Both the position numbers and the translations under genes were made by a program. From an uncultured Lachnospiraceae bacterium (GTDB lineage Bacteria; Bacillota; Clostridia; Lachnospirales; Lachnospiraceae): a stretch of 64,000 nt of DNA. The notes under the pieces are model-generated. The model did no database searches, was not told the origin of the DNA, and saw nothing but the letters and a program-made list of their open reading frames with translations. The stretch spans positions 1-64,000 of the forward strand of contig CAMOWK010000012.1 in the NCBI GenBank assembly GCA_946628415.1. Direction: 5' to 3'. Shown one piece after another: positions 16,107-24,949 of this stretch; the first letter of the stretch is position 1, and each line of letters opens with the position of its first letter.

Positions 16107-16946
16107 ATGAGTATTATCGAAGTAAAAAATCTCTGTAAAACTTATACATCAGGAAATGAAAGAATTCATGCTATAAATGATCTCTCCCTCAGTATTAATG
16201 AGGGGGAGATATTCGGGGTGATAGGACTTTCCGGTGCAGGTAAAAGCACGCTGGTGAGATGTCTCAATCTTCTTGAAGAGCCGACAAGCGGAAAGGTTCT
16301 TGTAGATGGTGAAGACCTTTCGGAATTATCCGATAAAAAGCTTAGGCTTAAGAGGCGCGATATAGGCATGATTTTCCAACATTTTAATCTTCTTATGCAG
16401 AGAAATGTACTGGATAATGTTTGTTTTCCTATGGAGATTGCAGGGGTAAAAAGAAAAGAAGCCAGAAAAAGGGCGCTGAAATATCTCGAAACCGTAGGAA
16501 TAGCAGATAAGAAAAAGGCATATCCGGTTCAGCTTTCGGGAGGTCAGAAACAGAGAGTAGCGATTGCAAGAACACTTGCATCTAATCCAAGGATAATACT
16601 CTCTGACGAGGCAACAAGTGCACTTGATCCCGAGACAACCGGAAATATCTTATCCCTTCTTAAAAAGATAAATAAAGAGTACGGAATAACCATAGTCATC
16701 ATTACACATGAGATGAGAGTCATTGAAGAGATATGTGACAGAGTGGCAGTCTTAGATCACGGAAGCCTTGTAGAAATGGGAAGCGTGGAAGAAGTCTTCG
16801 CGAGTCCCAAAACAAAAGCGGCAAGGCGACTTATCCTTAGCAGGGAAGATGAAAGATTGAAAGAAGAGATAGATAGAGAAGCTAAAGAAAGCCCGGATAA
16901 TAAGGGAAATGTAATCAGTTTTGAAAAAAGGAGGGCAACGGGATGA
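16107..16946 (+). CDS. metN: methionine-type ABC transporter ATP-binding protein, short form
   Basis: A 279-residue ABC ATPase: Walker A GLSGAGKST, Q-loop FQHFNLL, signature LSGGQKQRVA, Walker B ILSDEATSALD and the His-switch ITHEM. Sequence pattern matches MetN, but MetN proteins are usually near 340 residues because of a C-terminal NIL domain that mediates inhibition by methionine. Here the protein ends soon after the ATPase core in a charged tail, so that regulatory domain is missing. It is 15 bp downstream of the binding-protein gene and overlaps metI by 4 bp. Confidence 0.88.
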   Translation: MSIIEVKNLCKTYTSGNERIHAINDLSLSINEGEIFGVIGLSGAGKSTLVRCLNLLEEPTSGKVLVDGEDLSELSDKKLRLKRRDIGMIFQHFNLLMQRNVLDNVCFPMEIAGVKRKEARKRALKYLETVGIADKKKAYPVQLSGGQKQRVAIARTLASNPRIILSDEATSALDPETTGNILSLLKKINKEYGITIVIITHEMRVIEEICDRVAVLDHGSLVEMGSVEEVFASPKTKAARRLILSREDERLKEEIDREAKESPDNKGNVISFEKRRATG

Positions 16947-17605
16947 GTGCAAATGACATTTTATCTATGCTCATTGAAGGAACCGGAGATACTCTCCTGA
17001 TGGTGCTTATCAGCACAGCCTTCGGTTATGTGATAGGTCTTCCTGTCGGGATAGCCCTTACAGTTTCAGACACAAACGGAATCGCTCCGAACAGAGCTCT
17101 TTATAAGGTTCTTGACGGAGTGGTAAATGTAACGAGAAGCGTTCCATTTCTTATACTGCTGATCCTTATTCAGCCGCTTACGAAGTTAATAGTCGGAAAA
17201 AGCTACGGGACTGTGGCAACAATAGTTCCTCTTACTCTTGCAGCAGCTCCGCTTGTAGCAAGGATGGTTGAAAGTTCACTTAAAGAAGTGGACGAGGGCG
17301 TCATTGAAGCTGCGCTCAGCATGGGTGCCGGAAAGGGAACGGTTATTGCGAAGGTTCTTGTTCCGGAAGCAAGGATATCTCTTCTGATAGGAGTTACGAT
17401 TTCACTTGGAACCATACTTGGCTATTCAGCTATGGCAGGCGTTATAGGCGGAGGCGGACTTGGAGATATAGCCATCAGGTACGGTTATTACAGATATGAA
17501 ACAAAGATAATGATCATAACCGTGGTTGTGCTGGTTCTCCTTATGCAGGTTTTGCAGTGGATAGGCAATCTGCTTTCTAAGAAACTGGACAGAAGAAGAG
17601 CATAA
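16943..17605 (+). CDS. metI: methionine-type ABC transporter permease
   Basis: A 220-residue inner-membrane permease with about five helices, the size and layout of MetI. RSVPFLILLILIQPLTKLIVG and the cytoplasmic EAA loop EAALSMGAGKGTVIAKVLVP, which docks onto MetN, are clear. The start codon overlaps the metN stop (ATGA), and it ends 1 bp before the next permease gene, so translation is likely coupled. Confidence 0.92.
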   Translation: MSANDILSMLIEGTGDTLLMVLISTAFGYVIGLPVGIALTVSDTNGIAPNRALYKVLDGVVNVTRSVPFLILLILIQPLTKLIVGKSYGTVATIVPLTLAAAPLVARMVESSLKEVDEGVIEAALSMGAGKGTVIAKVLVPEARISLLIGVTISLGTILGYSAMAGVIGGGGLGDIAIRYGYYRYETKIMIITVVVLVLLMQVLQWIGNLLSKKLDRRRA

Positions 17606-17606
17606 T

Positions 17607-18266
17607 ATGAACGTTGAAATAATGAAAGAGTACCTTCCCCTTTTTGTGAAAGCAATGCTGCTCACACTTAAGATAGGATGGACAGGTATTCTGTTTTCTG
17701 TAATTATAGGATTTTTTACTGCACTTTTGCAGCATTACAAAGTGCCGGTACTTAGTGTGATTGCCGGAATATATGTAGAACTCTTCAGAAATACGCCGCT
17801 GCTTGTCCAGCTGTTTTTCATTTATTTTGGGCTTCCGAAGCTTGGAATAAGTATCAGTGCTGAAGTTTGCGGTGCACTCGGACTTATGCTGCTTGGAGGC
17901 AGCTATATGGCTGAAACATTAAGAAGCGGTCTTGCGGGTGTTGGCAAGGGGCAGATGGAAAATGCTCTGTCTCTGGGAATGTCAAAGTGGCAGGCAGTGA
18001 CAAGGATCATTCTTCCACAGGCAGTTTCAACAAGCATTCCCGGATTTGTCGCAAATATTATCTTTCTCCTGAAGGAAACGAGTGTTTTTTCAGCCATAAG
18101 TCTGATGGATCTGATGTTTACCGCAAAAGACCTTATAGGACTTTACTATAAGACTATAGAGAGCCTTCTGCTGCTTGTAATATTCTATCTCATTATCCTT
18201 CTTCCTGTTTCAATGGTGGGAAGCTATGTAGAGAGGAGGGTGCGATATGCAGAGTTTGGGGATTGA
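17607..18266 (+). CDS. polar amino-acid ABC transporter permease 1
   Basis: A 219-residue HisM/GlnP-type permease with about five helices. It shows the family segment ELFRNTPLLVQLFFIYFGLP and the EAA loop ENALSLGMSKWQAVTRIILP. It overlaps the following permease gene by 20 bp. Together the two should form the heterodimeric channel for the second, polar-amino-acid-type transporter of the operon. Confidence 0.92.
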   Translation: MNVEIMKEYLPLFVKAMLLTLKIGWTGILFSVIIGFFTALLQHYKVPVLSVIAGIYVELFRNTPLLVQLFFIYFGLPKLGISISAEVCGALGLMLLGGSYMAETLRSGLAGVGKGQMENALSLGMSKWQAVTRIILPQAVSTSIPGFVANIIFLLKETSVFSAISLMDLMFTAKDLIGLYYKTIESLLLLVIFYLIILLPVSMVGSYVERRVRYAEFGD

Positions 18267-18921
18267 TACACTCTTTAAAGGAAGTAATTTTGCGAGGCTT
18301 CTTACAGGGCTTCTGGTATCCTTCCGTATCAGCATGATATCGGTCGGGATAAGTATAGTTCTCGGACTTCTTCTGGGTGCGCTGATGACAAGCAAAAAAA
18401 CGTATGTGAAGGTGCTTACCAGAGTCTACCTCGAGGTGGTTCGTATAATGCCGCAGATGGTGCTTCTCTTTATTGTATTTTTCGGTACGACAAGAGTGCT
18501 TGGAATTAATATCGATGCAGAGCTTTCGGCGATAATCGTGTTTTCATTCTGGGGCACGGCAGAGATGTCAGACCTTGTGAGAGGTGCGCTGGTCAGTATT
18601 CCAAGACACCAGTATGACAGTGGTATGGCACTTGGAATGTCAAAGAGGGATATATATATTCACATTGTAATTCCACAGACGGTAAGGAGACTGATTCCTC
18701 TTTCCATCAATCTTATAACAAGAATGATAAAGACAACCAGCCTTGTGATGATGATAGGGGTAGTTGAGGTACTTAAAGTAGGGCAACAGATAATTGAAGC
18801 CAACAGAAATGCATCGTCAAATGCTGCATTTGGAATCTACCTTGTAGTATTCCTTCTATACTTTATAGTCTGCTGGCCGATAAGTATGTTCGGAAGAAGG
18901 CTTGAAAGAAGATGGAGCTGA
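18247..18921 (+). CDS. polar amino-acid ABC transporter permease 2
   Basis: A 224-residue HisQ/HisM-type permease. The motif EVVRIMPQMVLLFIVFFGTT replaces the usual RNTP by RIMP, while the EAA loop is recognisable (DSGMALGMSKRDIYIHIVIP). It starts inside the end of permease 1 and ends 1 bp before the ATPase start, consistent with a tightly coupled operon. Confidence 0.9.
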   Translation: MQSLGIDTLFKGSNFARLLTGLLVSFRISMISVGISIVLGLLLGALMTSKKTYVKVLTRVYLEVVRIMPQMVLLFIVFFGTTRVLGINIDAELSAIIVFSFWGTAEMSDLVRGALVSIPRHQYDSGMALGMSKRDIYIHIVIPQTVRRLIPLSINLITRMIKTTSLVMMIGVVEVLKVGQQIIEANRNASSNAAFGIYLVVFLLYFIVCWPISMFGRRLERRWS

Positions 18922-18922
18922 T

Positions 18923-19690
18923 ATGAAAGACCAAATACTGAAAATTAAAGGAATAACAAAAAGCTACGGTGATACGGAAGTTTTATCAAACCTTTCATTA
19001 AAAGTAAGAAGAGGAGAGGTAGTGGTAATAATTGGTCCGTCCGGCTGCGGCAAGAGCACACTTCTTCGGTGCATAAACGGACTTGAACCCATAGATAAGG
19101 GTTCTATCTACCTTTCGGATGAAGTGATAAATGAAGAAGGACGGCTTTCTGATAATATCAGAGAAATCAGGGAAAAGGTCGGCATGGTATTTCAGAATTA
19201 CGAACTCTTCCCGCATAAAAATGTAATTAAGAATATAACGCTTTCTCCGATTATTGTTCAAAAAAGGGATAAAAAGGAAGTATTAAAAGAAGCGGAAGAA
19301 CTGCTGGATAAAGTGGGGCTTCTTGATAAGAAGGAGTCATATCCCAGAGAATTATCGGGCGGACAGAAACAGAGAGTTGCAATTATCAGAGCGCTTATAA
19401 TGCATCCGGAAGTAATACTTTTTGATGAGGTCACAGCCTCTCTTGATCCGGAGATGGTAAGAGAAGTTCTTATGGTACTTCTTGGACTTGCAAAGGAAGG
19501 CAGAACCATGGTCATTGTAACTCATGAAATGTCATTTGCAAGAGCAGTAGCAGACAGAGTTGTTTTTATGGATTCGGGTAAAATCATTGAAGAAGGTAAA
19601 CCGGACGAGATATTTGATAAAACAAAAAACCCGAGAATAAGAAGGTTCCTAAATACATTTACATATGAAAAAATAGAAAGAGGTGCGTAG
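18923..19690 (+). CDS. polar amino-acid ABC transporter ATP-binding protein
   Basis: A 255-residue GlnQ/HisP-type ABC ATPase. I choose the ATG with GGAG five bases upstream over an earlier in-frame TTG. Walker A IIGPSGCGKSTLLR, Q-loop VFQNYELFPHKN, signature LSGGQKQRVAI, Walker B VILFDEVTASLDPE and MVIVTHEMSFAR are all present. It is the last full gene of the operon and powers the second permease pair. Confidence 0.93.
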   Translation: MKDQILKIKGITKSYGDTEVLSNLSLKVRRGEVVVIIGPSGCGKSTLLRCINGLEPIDKGSIYLSDEVINEEGRLSDNIREIREKVGMVFQNYELFPHKNVIKNITLSPIIVQKRDKKEVLKEAEELLDKVGLLDKKESYPRELSGGQKQRVAIIRALIMHPEVILFDEVTASLDPEMVREVLMVLLGLAKEGRTMVIVTHEMSFARAVADRVVFMDSGKIIEEGKPDEIFDKTKNPRIRRFLNTFTYEKIERGA

Positions 19691-19691
19691 T

Positions 19692-19778
19692 ATGGGGATG
19701 CAGGATCTGATCACGGATTATATAAGAAGCGGCGAATCAAAGCTGGCAGAGGTAATCTATATTTTTGTAAGATTCTAA
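19692..19778 (+). pseudogene. 28-codon ORF, probable remnant of a lost operon gene
   Basis: An ORF beginning MGMQDLITDYIRSGESKL starts 1 bp after the preceding stop, the same tight spacing as other genes of the operon, but stops after 28 codons. The first 20 codons look like a normal soluble N-terminus, and the end turns hydrophobic and AT-rich. I infer the first part of a formerly longer gene whose remainder was deleted before the tRNA gene. It could also be a real small protein. Confidence 0.4.
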
Positions 19779-19847
19779 AAAAGTGCATGGTTTTAGAGGC
19801 GATTTTTGTAAAAAACAACCATTTTTACAAAAAAAGCAAATTTATGG

Positions 19848-19876
19848 TTGATTTTATAAAAAACATATACTATAAT
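19848..19876 (+). promoter_or_regulatory. tRNA-Lys promoter
   Basis: -35 TTGATT and perfect -10 TATAAT with 17-bp spacing, ending 38 bp before the tRNA. The inverted pair CAACCA/TGGTTG and the hairpin TTTTGTAAAAA/TTTTTACAAAA lie just upstream and may end the transport operon. Confidence 0.75.
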
Positions 19877-19914
19877 TCATCAAGTGTCGAGTCGATATGA
19901 TCGATATTTGATAC

Positions 19915-19987
19915 GGGCCGCTAGCTCATTTGGTAGAGCACCTGACTCTTAATCAGGGTGTGCGGGGTTCGAGCCCCCGGCGGCCCA
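19915..19987 (+). tRNA. tRNA-Lys (anticodon CTT)
   Basis: A 73-nt cloverleaf: acceptor GGGCCGC/GCGGCCC with discriminator A, D arm GCTC/GAGC, anticodon stem CCTGA/TCAGG with loop CTCTTAA, and T arm CGGGG TTCGAGC CCCCG. The anticodon CTT reads AAG (Lys). The 3' CCA is not encoded. Confidence 0.97.
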
Positions 19988-20056
19988 CACAGGAGGGCTG
20001 AGGACTTAGTTTACCTAGGTTTTTGGCCTTTTTTATGCGTATAAAACACTATTAAA

Positions 20057-20093
20057 TCAGCCGGTGACGGGGGTATATCCCATCACCGGCTGA
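20057..20093 (-). terminator. mnmG terminator
   Basis: Perfect 11-bp arms TCAGCCGGTGA/TCACCGGCTGA around a 15-nt loop, 13 bp after the mnmG stop, followed on the minus strand by TTTAATAG. It may also stop rightward transcription from the tRNA side. Confidence 0.75.
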
Positions 20094-20105
20094 TATGATC
20101 AGCAG

Positions 20106-22016
20106 TCAGTGTTTCAGATAAAGAATTATCATATTCACATCAGCAGGAGATACGCCTGATATTCTTGATGCCTGACCTATTGATTTTGGTCTTACAGCTT
20201 CAAGCTTCTGGCGAGCCTCTTTACGAAGGTTTTTGATATCTGAATAGTCTATATTATCAGGGATTTTCTTTTCTTCCATCTTTAAAAACTGAGCAACCTG
20301 CTCCTTCTGTCTTTTGATATATCCCTCATATTTAATTGAAATATCTATCTGCTCGGCAATTTCCCTTGAGATATTGGCAGGTCTTCCCTTATCTATCGGA
20401 AGAAGCTTTTCGTATGAAAGCTCAGGACGTCTGATAAGTGACAGAAATGTAACGCCGGACGTTATTTTTGTGCTTCCGAAGCTTTCTAAAAGTTGATTCA
20501 CTTCGTCGTTTGCACCCGCAAAGGTTTCACTAAGTCTTTTGATTTCACTTTCGATACATTTTTTCTTTTCAAGGAAATGCGCGTAACGTTCATCACTGAT
20601 AAGACCGATTTCGTGACCAATCTCAGTAAGTCTTAAGTCAGCGTTATCCTGACGAAGGAGAAGCCTGTATTCAGCCCTGCTTGTCATCATTCTGTACGGT
20701 TCATTTGTCTCCTTGGTAACGAGGTCATCAATAAGGACTCCTATGTAACCATCTGAGCGCGACAAAACAACAGGGTCTTTTCCCTGCAGTTTTCGAGCCG
20801 CATTTATTCCTGCCATAAGTCCCTGAGCACCTGCTTCTTCATAGCCGCTGCTTCCGTTGATCTGACCTGCCGAGAAGAGCATTTCGACATCCATGAATTC
20901 AAGCGAAGGCTTTAAATCGGTAGCAGATATGCAGTCATACTCGATGGCATATGCATTTCTTACTATCTTGGCATTTTCAAGACCGGGAACTGTATGTACC
21001 ATACGGTACTGCACATCCTCCGGCATTGAAGAAGGCATGCCGTCAAGATACATTTCATTTGTGAATTCTCCCTCCGGCTCAAGGAAAAGCTGATGACGAT
21101 CCTTGTCCGGGAATTTCATGATCTTATCTTCTATGGAAGGACAGTATCTTGGACCGACACCTTCAATTACTCCCGAATAAAGAGGTGAACGGTCTATATT
21201 CTCGCGGATTATATTATGAGTTTCTTCATTGGTATATGTAAGCCAGCAGGAAATCTGCTCGCGCTTTATATCTTCTTCGGTATTCTCGAATGAAAAAGGA
21301 ACTATCCGTTCGTCACCCTTCTGCTCCTGCATCTTTGAAAAATCTACAGATTTCCTGTCTATACGAGGAGGAGTTCCGGTTTTAAAACGTCTTATGCCTA
21401 TTCCTGCATCTTTCATGGAATCTGACAGGTGATTCGCAGCCATAAGACCGTTTGGACCCGTATATTGAATCGTATCGCCGTAAATGCATCTGGCTTTAAG
21501 ATAAACGCCTGTACAGAGTATTACTGCCTTTGCATGATACACTGCGCCTGAGCAGGTTTTCACGCCTTTTACAATTCCTTTTGGGGCATTTGACATAGGT
21601 TTATCGGACGGGATATTTTCAACGATAAGTTCAGTTACTTCCTGCTGTCTCAGAGTAAGCAGAGGCTCTTCCTGGAGGACGAGTCTCATCTGCTTTGTAT
21701 ATTCGGCTTTATCTGCCTGGGCACGAAGTGAATGTACAGCAGGACCTTTAGATACATTAAGCATTTTAGACTGGATATAGGTCTTATCTATGTTCTTGCC
21801 CATCTCTCCGCCAAGGGCATCGATTTCACGAACAAGATGACCCTTGGAGCTTCCGCCTATATTCGGGTTGCATGGCATAAGCGCAACACTGTCCATGCTG
21901 ACAGTAAAAAGTATAGTATTAAAGCCCATTCTTGCGGTGGCAAGTGCAGCTTCACAACCGGCATGTCCTGCCCCGACAACGACAACATCATAATTTTCTT
22001 CAACAAAGTTAGCCAA
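20106..22016 (-). CDS. mnmG: tRNA uridine-5-carboxymethylaminomethyl modification enzyme MnmG (GidA)
   Basis: A 636-residue FAD protein that, with MnmE, adds the cmnm5 group to U34 of several tRNAs. The FAD-binding start [21 protein letters not shown], the [20 protein letters not shown] segment with a catalytic Cys, and [15 protein letters not shown] are characteristic. Length is normal. It is 65 bp downstream of mnmE, forming the classical pair, though in most Firmicutes this pair sits between jag and rsmG near dnaA. Confidence 0.97.
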   Translation of the reverse strand: MANFVEENYDVVVVGAGHAGCEAALATARMGFNTILFTVSMDSVALMPCNPNIGGSSKGHLVREIDALGGEMGKNIDKTYIQSKMLNVSKGPAVHSLRAQADKAEYTKQMRLVLQEEPLLTLRQQEVTELIVENIPSDKPMSNAPKGIVKGVKTCSGAVYHAKAVILCTGVYLKARCIYGDTIQYTGPNGLMAANHLSDSMKDAGIGIRRFKTGTPPRIDRKSVDFSKMQEQKGDERIVPFSFENTEEDIKREQISCWLTYTNEETHNIIRENIDRSPLYSGVIEGVGPRYCPSIEDKIMKFPDKDRHQLFLEPEGEFTNEMYLDGMPSSMPEDVQYRMVHTVPGLENAKIVRNAYAIEYDCISATDLKPSLEFMDVEMLFSAGQINGSSGYEEAGAQGLMAGINAARKLQGKDPVVLSRSDGYIGVLIDDLVTKETNEPYRMMTSRAEYRLLLRQDNADLRLTEIGHEIGLISDERYAHFLEKKKCIESEIKRLSETFAGANDEVNQLLESFGSTKITSGVTFLSLIRRPELSYEKLLPIDKGRPANISREIAEQIDISIKYEGYIKRQKEQVAQFLKMEEKKIPDNIDYSDIKNLRKEARQKLEAVRPKSIGQASRISGVSPADVNMIILYLKH

Positions 22017-22081
22017 CGTATTTCTCCTAATTTATCTCTGATTTTATGCTGGGCATTTATCATTTAACTGGTTTTTATAGA

Positions 22082-23473
22082 TTACTTGCCCATACAGAAT
22101 TCTTTAAAAATTTTATCTGCAAGATCATCACGGAGAGTTTCTCCTATGATCATTCCAAGAGCCTCATATGCAGAGAGAAGGTCAATGGTATAAAAATCTT
22201 CGGGCATTCCGTCTTCTATACTCTGTTTTACTCTGAGCAGGCTCTCCTTCGTAACCGAAAGCATTTCTTTATGTCTTTCATTTGTAATTATCAGCTGATT
22301 ATTATAACTTACGTCACCGCTAAAGAAAAGAGATTTTATCCTTTCCATTAAGAGATCCTGACCTAAACCTTTTTTCGCCGATATGTGTATTATGGAATCA
22401 CAGCCGGCGGTATTCAGCTCGTCGCTAAGCCTTTTTTCGTCGATTCCGCCGGGGAGATCCTGCTTGTTTACAAGAGCTATAACCTTTTTCCCTTTTAGCT
22501 CGCCGATTATACGAAGATCCTCATCTCGAAGAGTGTCAGCTCCGTCTGCAACGAAAAGAACAAGATCGGCTCTTTTTATATTATCTTTGGCTCTGTCTAC
22601 ACCGATTTTTTCAACAACGTTGTCGGTATCCCTTATGCCGGCAGTATCTATAAGTCTTAGAACTATTCCATCCAGAGAAACTGTTTCCTCAAGAGTATCT
22701 CTGGTTGTTCCCTCAATGTCAGTAACTATGGCTCTCTCCTCGCCGAGAAGCATGTTGAGAACTGATGACTTACCAACATTTGGTCTGCCAACAATGGCAG
22801 TCCTTATTCCTTCCTTAATAAGTCTTCCGTTCTCACAGGTTTTCATCATATTATCAACAGAAATAATGAGGTTATCAACAGTGCTGCCGAGTTTTTCGCC
22901 GAAGTCATCCAGACTGTAGTGTTCAGGATCATCAATGGCGGATTCGATAAATGCTGTGTTATACAGAATCTCTTCACGCAGTTTTTCAATTTCCGTTCTG
23001 AGGCTTCCTCTCAGCTGATTCATGGAGGTATTCAGAGCAAGATCATTTTCGGCGTTTATAACATCCATAACAGCTTCCGCTTCTGTCATATCGATACGGC
23101 CTCCAAGATAGGCTCTCTTTGTGAATTCTCCGGGCTCTGCAAGCCTTGCGCCGGCTTCTATGATCCTGCCGAGAACCTTGCGGAGTACAAAACTTCCGCC
23201 GTGGCAATCAAACTCTACCGTATCTTCGGTTGTATAGGTATGAGGTCCCCGCATGACAAGTACGATAACTTCATCTATAAATGTACCGTCTGCTCCGGTT
23301 ACATTTCCGTAAGCTGCTGTGTATGATGGCATGTCCTTTATACTTTTCTTGCCTTTAAATACTTTGTCGGCGATCTCTATCGCCTTTTCGCCTGAGATCC
23401 TGACAATTCCTATCCCCGAATTACCCATTCCGGTTGCTATAGCGGCAATTGTATCTTTTGCTTCTATATACAT
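22082..23473 (-). CDS. mnmE: tRNA modification GTPase MnmE (TrmE)
   Basis: A 463-residue G protein, partner of MnmG. The N-terminal tetrahydrofolate-binding domain (TIAAIATGMGNSGIGIVRIS) is followed by helical and G domains with P-loop GRPNVGKSS, switch region DIEGTTRDTLEE, DTAGIRD and NKQD. It ends with CMGK, the conserved C-x-G-K motif. Complete and typical in length. Confidence 0.97.
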   Translation of the reverse strand: MYIEAKDTIAAIATGMGNSGIGIVRISGEKAIEIADKVFKGKKSIKDMPSYTAAYGNVTGADGTFIDEVIVLVMRGPHTYTTEDTVEFDCHGGSFVLRKVLGRIIEAGARLAEPGEFTKRAYLGGRIDMTEAEAVMDVINAENDLALNTSMNQLRGSLRTEIEKLREEILYNTAFIESAIDDPEHYSLDDFGEKLGSTVDNLIISVDNMMKTCENGRLIKEGIRTAIVGRPNVGKSSVLNMLLGEERAIVTDIEGTTRDTLEETVSLDGIVLRLIDTAGIRDTDNVVEKIGVDRAKDNIKRADLVLFVADGADTLRDEDLRIIGELKGKKVIALVNKQDLPGGIDEKRLSDELNTAGCDSIIHISAKKGLGQDLLMERIKSLFFSGDVSYNNQLIITNERHKEMLSVTKESLLRVKQSIEDGMPEDFYTIDLLSAYEALGMIIGETLRDDLADKIFKEFCMGK

Positions 23474-23511
23474 AGTATTCCTCTTCCTGATATGTAATGA
23501 TTTAAAATCTG

Positions 23512-23543
23512 CTGTAAAACGGACAGACCTAAGTCTGCCCGTT
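23512..23543 (-). terminator. terminator between lipoprotein gene and mnmE
   Basis: Minus-strand arms AACGGGCAGAC/GTCTGTCCGTT (one mismatch) around TTAG, followed by TTTTAC. It lies 45 bp after the lipoprotein stop and before mnmE, separating the two transcripts. Confidence 0.65.
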
Positions 23544-23588
23544 CAGTTAATTATCTATTCACCGGAACTGTCCGGCATTAAAATGTTT

Positions 23589-24680
23589 CTACAAATGAAG
23601 CTTCTTTTCAAAAGCAAGACGGAAATTACTCAGTTCATCTACATCATTTAATACTACGAAGTAAATGTATTTCTCAGTTTCAATAATGTATCCAAATTCA
23701 TGCTGTGCTTTTGCACTTGTTCTGAGACCCTCGCTCTTTCTTACATTTCCTTCAATGTTTTCAAGAGTTCCATCTACAAATCCATAGCATTCAAAGTCAC
23801 CATCCTCATCTTCGGCATAGATTCTTTCAAGATCGGAAACGCTTTGCCCTGCTATTGTAGATTTATCTATTGCAGCAACATCAATCCTATGATACTCGTC
23901 TGCACCGTCATAAAGGATGTAGTATCTGTCATAAACATTATTTTCATCTGAAGGATCGGATGATGTTACAAGTTTAAAATTATCCGGAACAGCAAAAGAT
24001 AACTCAAGAAGAGTATTATCTTCCCAATTGGCGGATGGAGTCACGGTACTTGTTGTTTTTTCGGAACCTATGCTGTCAGGTGAAACTGTACCGTTAAGTA
24101 TACCTTGAAGATCGGAAACTCTTTCGAAATTCATGGACTCATCTTCAACTACAAGTGAAAGCAGATCGCCGTCAAGTGTATAAGGAACTTTGTCGGTTAC
24201 ACCATTCTGGAATATTCCTGTATCATCCCATTTAAGATTTACACCTTCATTGAAGATATAAAGAGTGATGGTGCCGTCATCCTTGGCGGTCATATATACG
24301 AACATTCCGGCCTCCCAGAGTTTTTTCATATCATCTCTTGAGATGGTCTGATCTTTTGTGACCATACTGCAGCAGATCCAGTCTCCGACGATATTGGAAA
24401 CATCTCTCGCGTCTCCGGTCAGTTCTGTTGTTGTTTCTTCGGTGGTAGTATCCGGCTCAGTGTTTTCGGGAGCAGTAGGAGCCTCAGTAACTGCTTCTTC
24501 TGTGGTAGGAGTTTCTCTATTTGCTACATCCTGCTGCTTTCCGGTTCTGAGACTATCGATATTCTCCCTCGCAGTTTTAAAACCGCTCTTTGCACTTGGA
24601 TTAGTGCAGCCCGAAAGAGACAGCAGCATAATAAGCGATAAGAATAATGTGATATATTTCATATGTATATTTCTCTTCAT
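23589..24680 (-). CDS. lipoprotein of unknown function
   Basis: A 363-residue lipoprotein: signal peptide with lipobox LSLSGC, then a Thr/Glu/Pro-rich disordered linker (about 60 residues, EAPTAPENTEPDTTTEET) and two beta-rich segments. The first resembles small lipocalin-like domains (GDWICCSMVTKDQTISRDDM, GTITLYIFNEG); I do not recognise the second. The start is set at the ATG 7 nt after GAGAGG; an earlier in-frame ATG adds five residues without a site. Exposed on the cell surface; function unknown. Its promoter must lie in the DnaA-box region. Confidence 0.75.
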   Translation of the reverse strand: MKRNIHMKYITLFLSLIMLLSLSGCTNPSAKSGFKTARENIDSLRTGKQQDVANRETPTTEEAVTEAPTAPENTEPDTTTEETTTELTGDARDVSNIVGDWICCSMVTKDQTISRDDMKKLWEAGMFVYMTAKDDGTITLYIFNEGVNLKWDDTGIFQNGVTDKVPYTLDGDLLSLVVEDESMNFERVSDLQGILNGTVSPDSIGSEKTTSTVTPSANWEDNTLLELSFAVPDNFKLVTSSDPSDENNVYDRYYILYDGADEYHRIDVAAIDKSTIAGQSVSDLERIYAEDEDGDFECYGFVDGTLENIEGNVRKSEGLRTSAKAQHEFGYIIETEKYIYFVVLNDVDELSNFRLAFEKKLHL

Positions 24681-24740
24681 GCGAATACCTCTCAATACAT
24701 TTTAAAAAGACTGTAACCTATGCGTGAATTATAACATACA

Positions 24741-24900
24741 AATGGCGAGTTATCCACAATAACAACTGCCAAAACTGTTATTTTGTTGATAACTTAGGCA
24801 TGTGATGTGTACAAGATAATCTAAAAATACACAAAAAGAATAAATTAGACACAAAATTTTGTGGATAACTCATCTTTTACTATCTTTTTATTTATAATTA
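24741..24900. other. DnaA-box cluster, candidate oriC
   Basis: Perfect DnaA boxes TTATCCACA at 24750-24758 and TGTGGATAA (reverse) at 24870-24878, plus the one-mismatch box TGTTGATAA at 24784-24792, lie within 130 bp of a 269-bp intergenic gap, followed by an AT-rich stretch (24879-24915). It lies between divergent genes close to mnmE and rsmG, common origin neighbours. Genes to the left are mostly on the minus strand and genes to the right mostly on the plus. No dnaA gene is adjacent, so it may instead be a DnaA-regulated promoter or titration site. Confidence 0.5.
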
Positions 24901-24949
24901 AGGTATATTATTATGAGTTATACAAACATTTTGCGTCGTGAGGCAGAAT

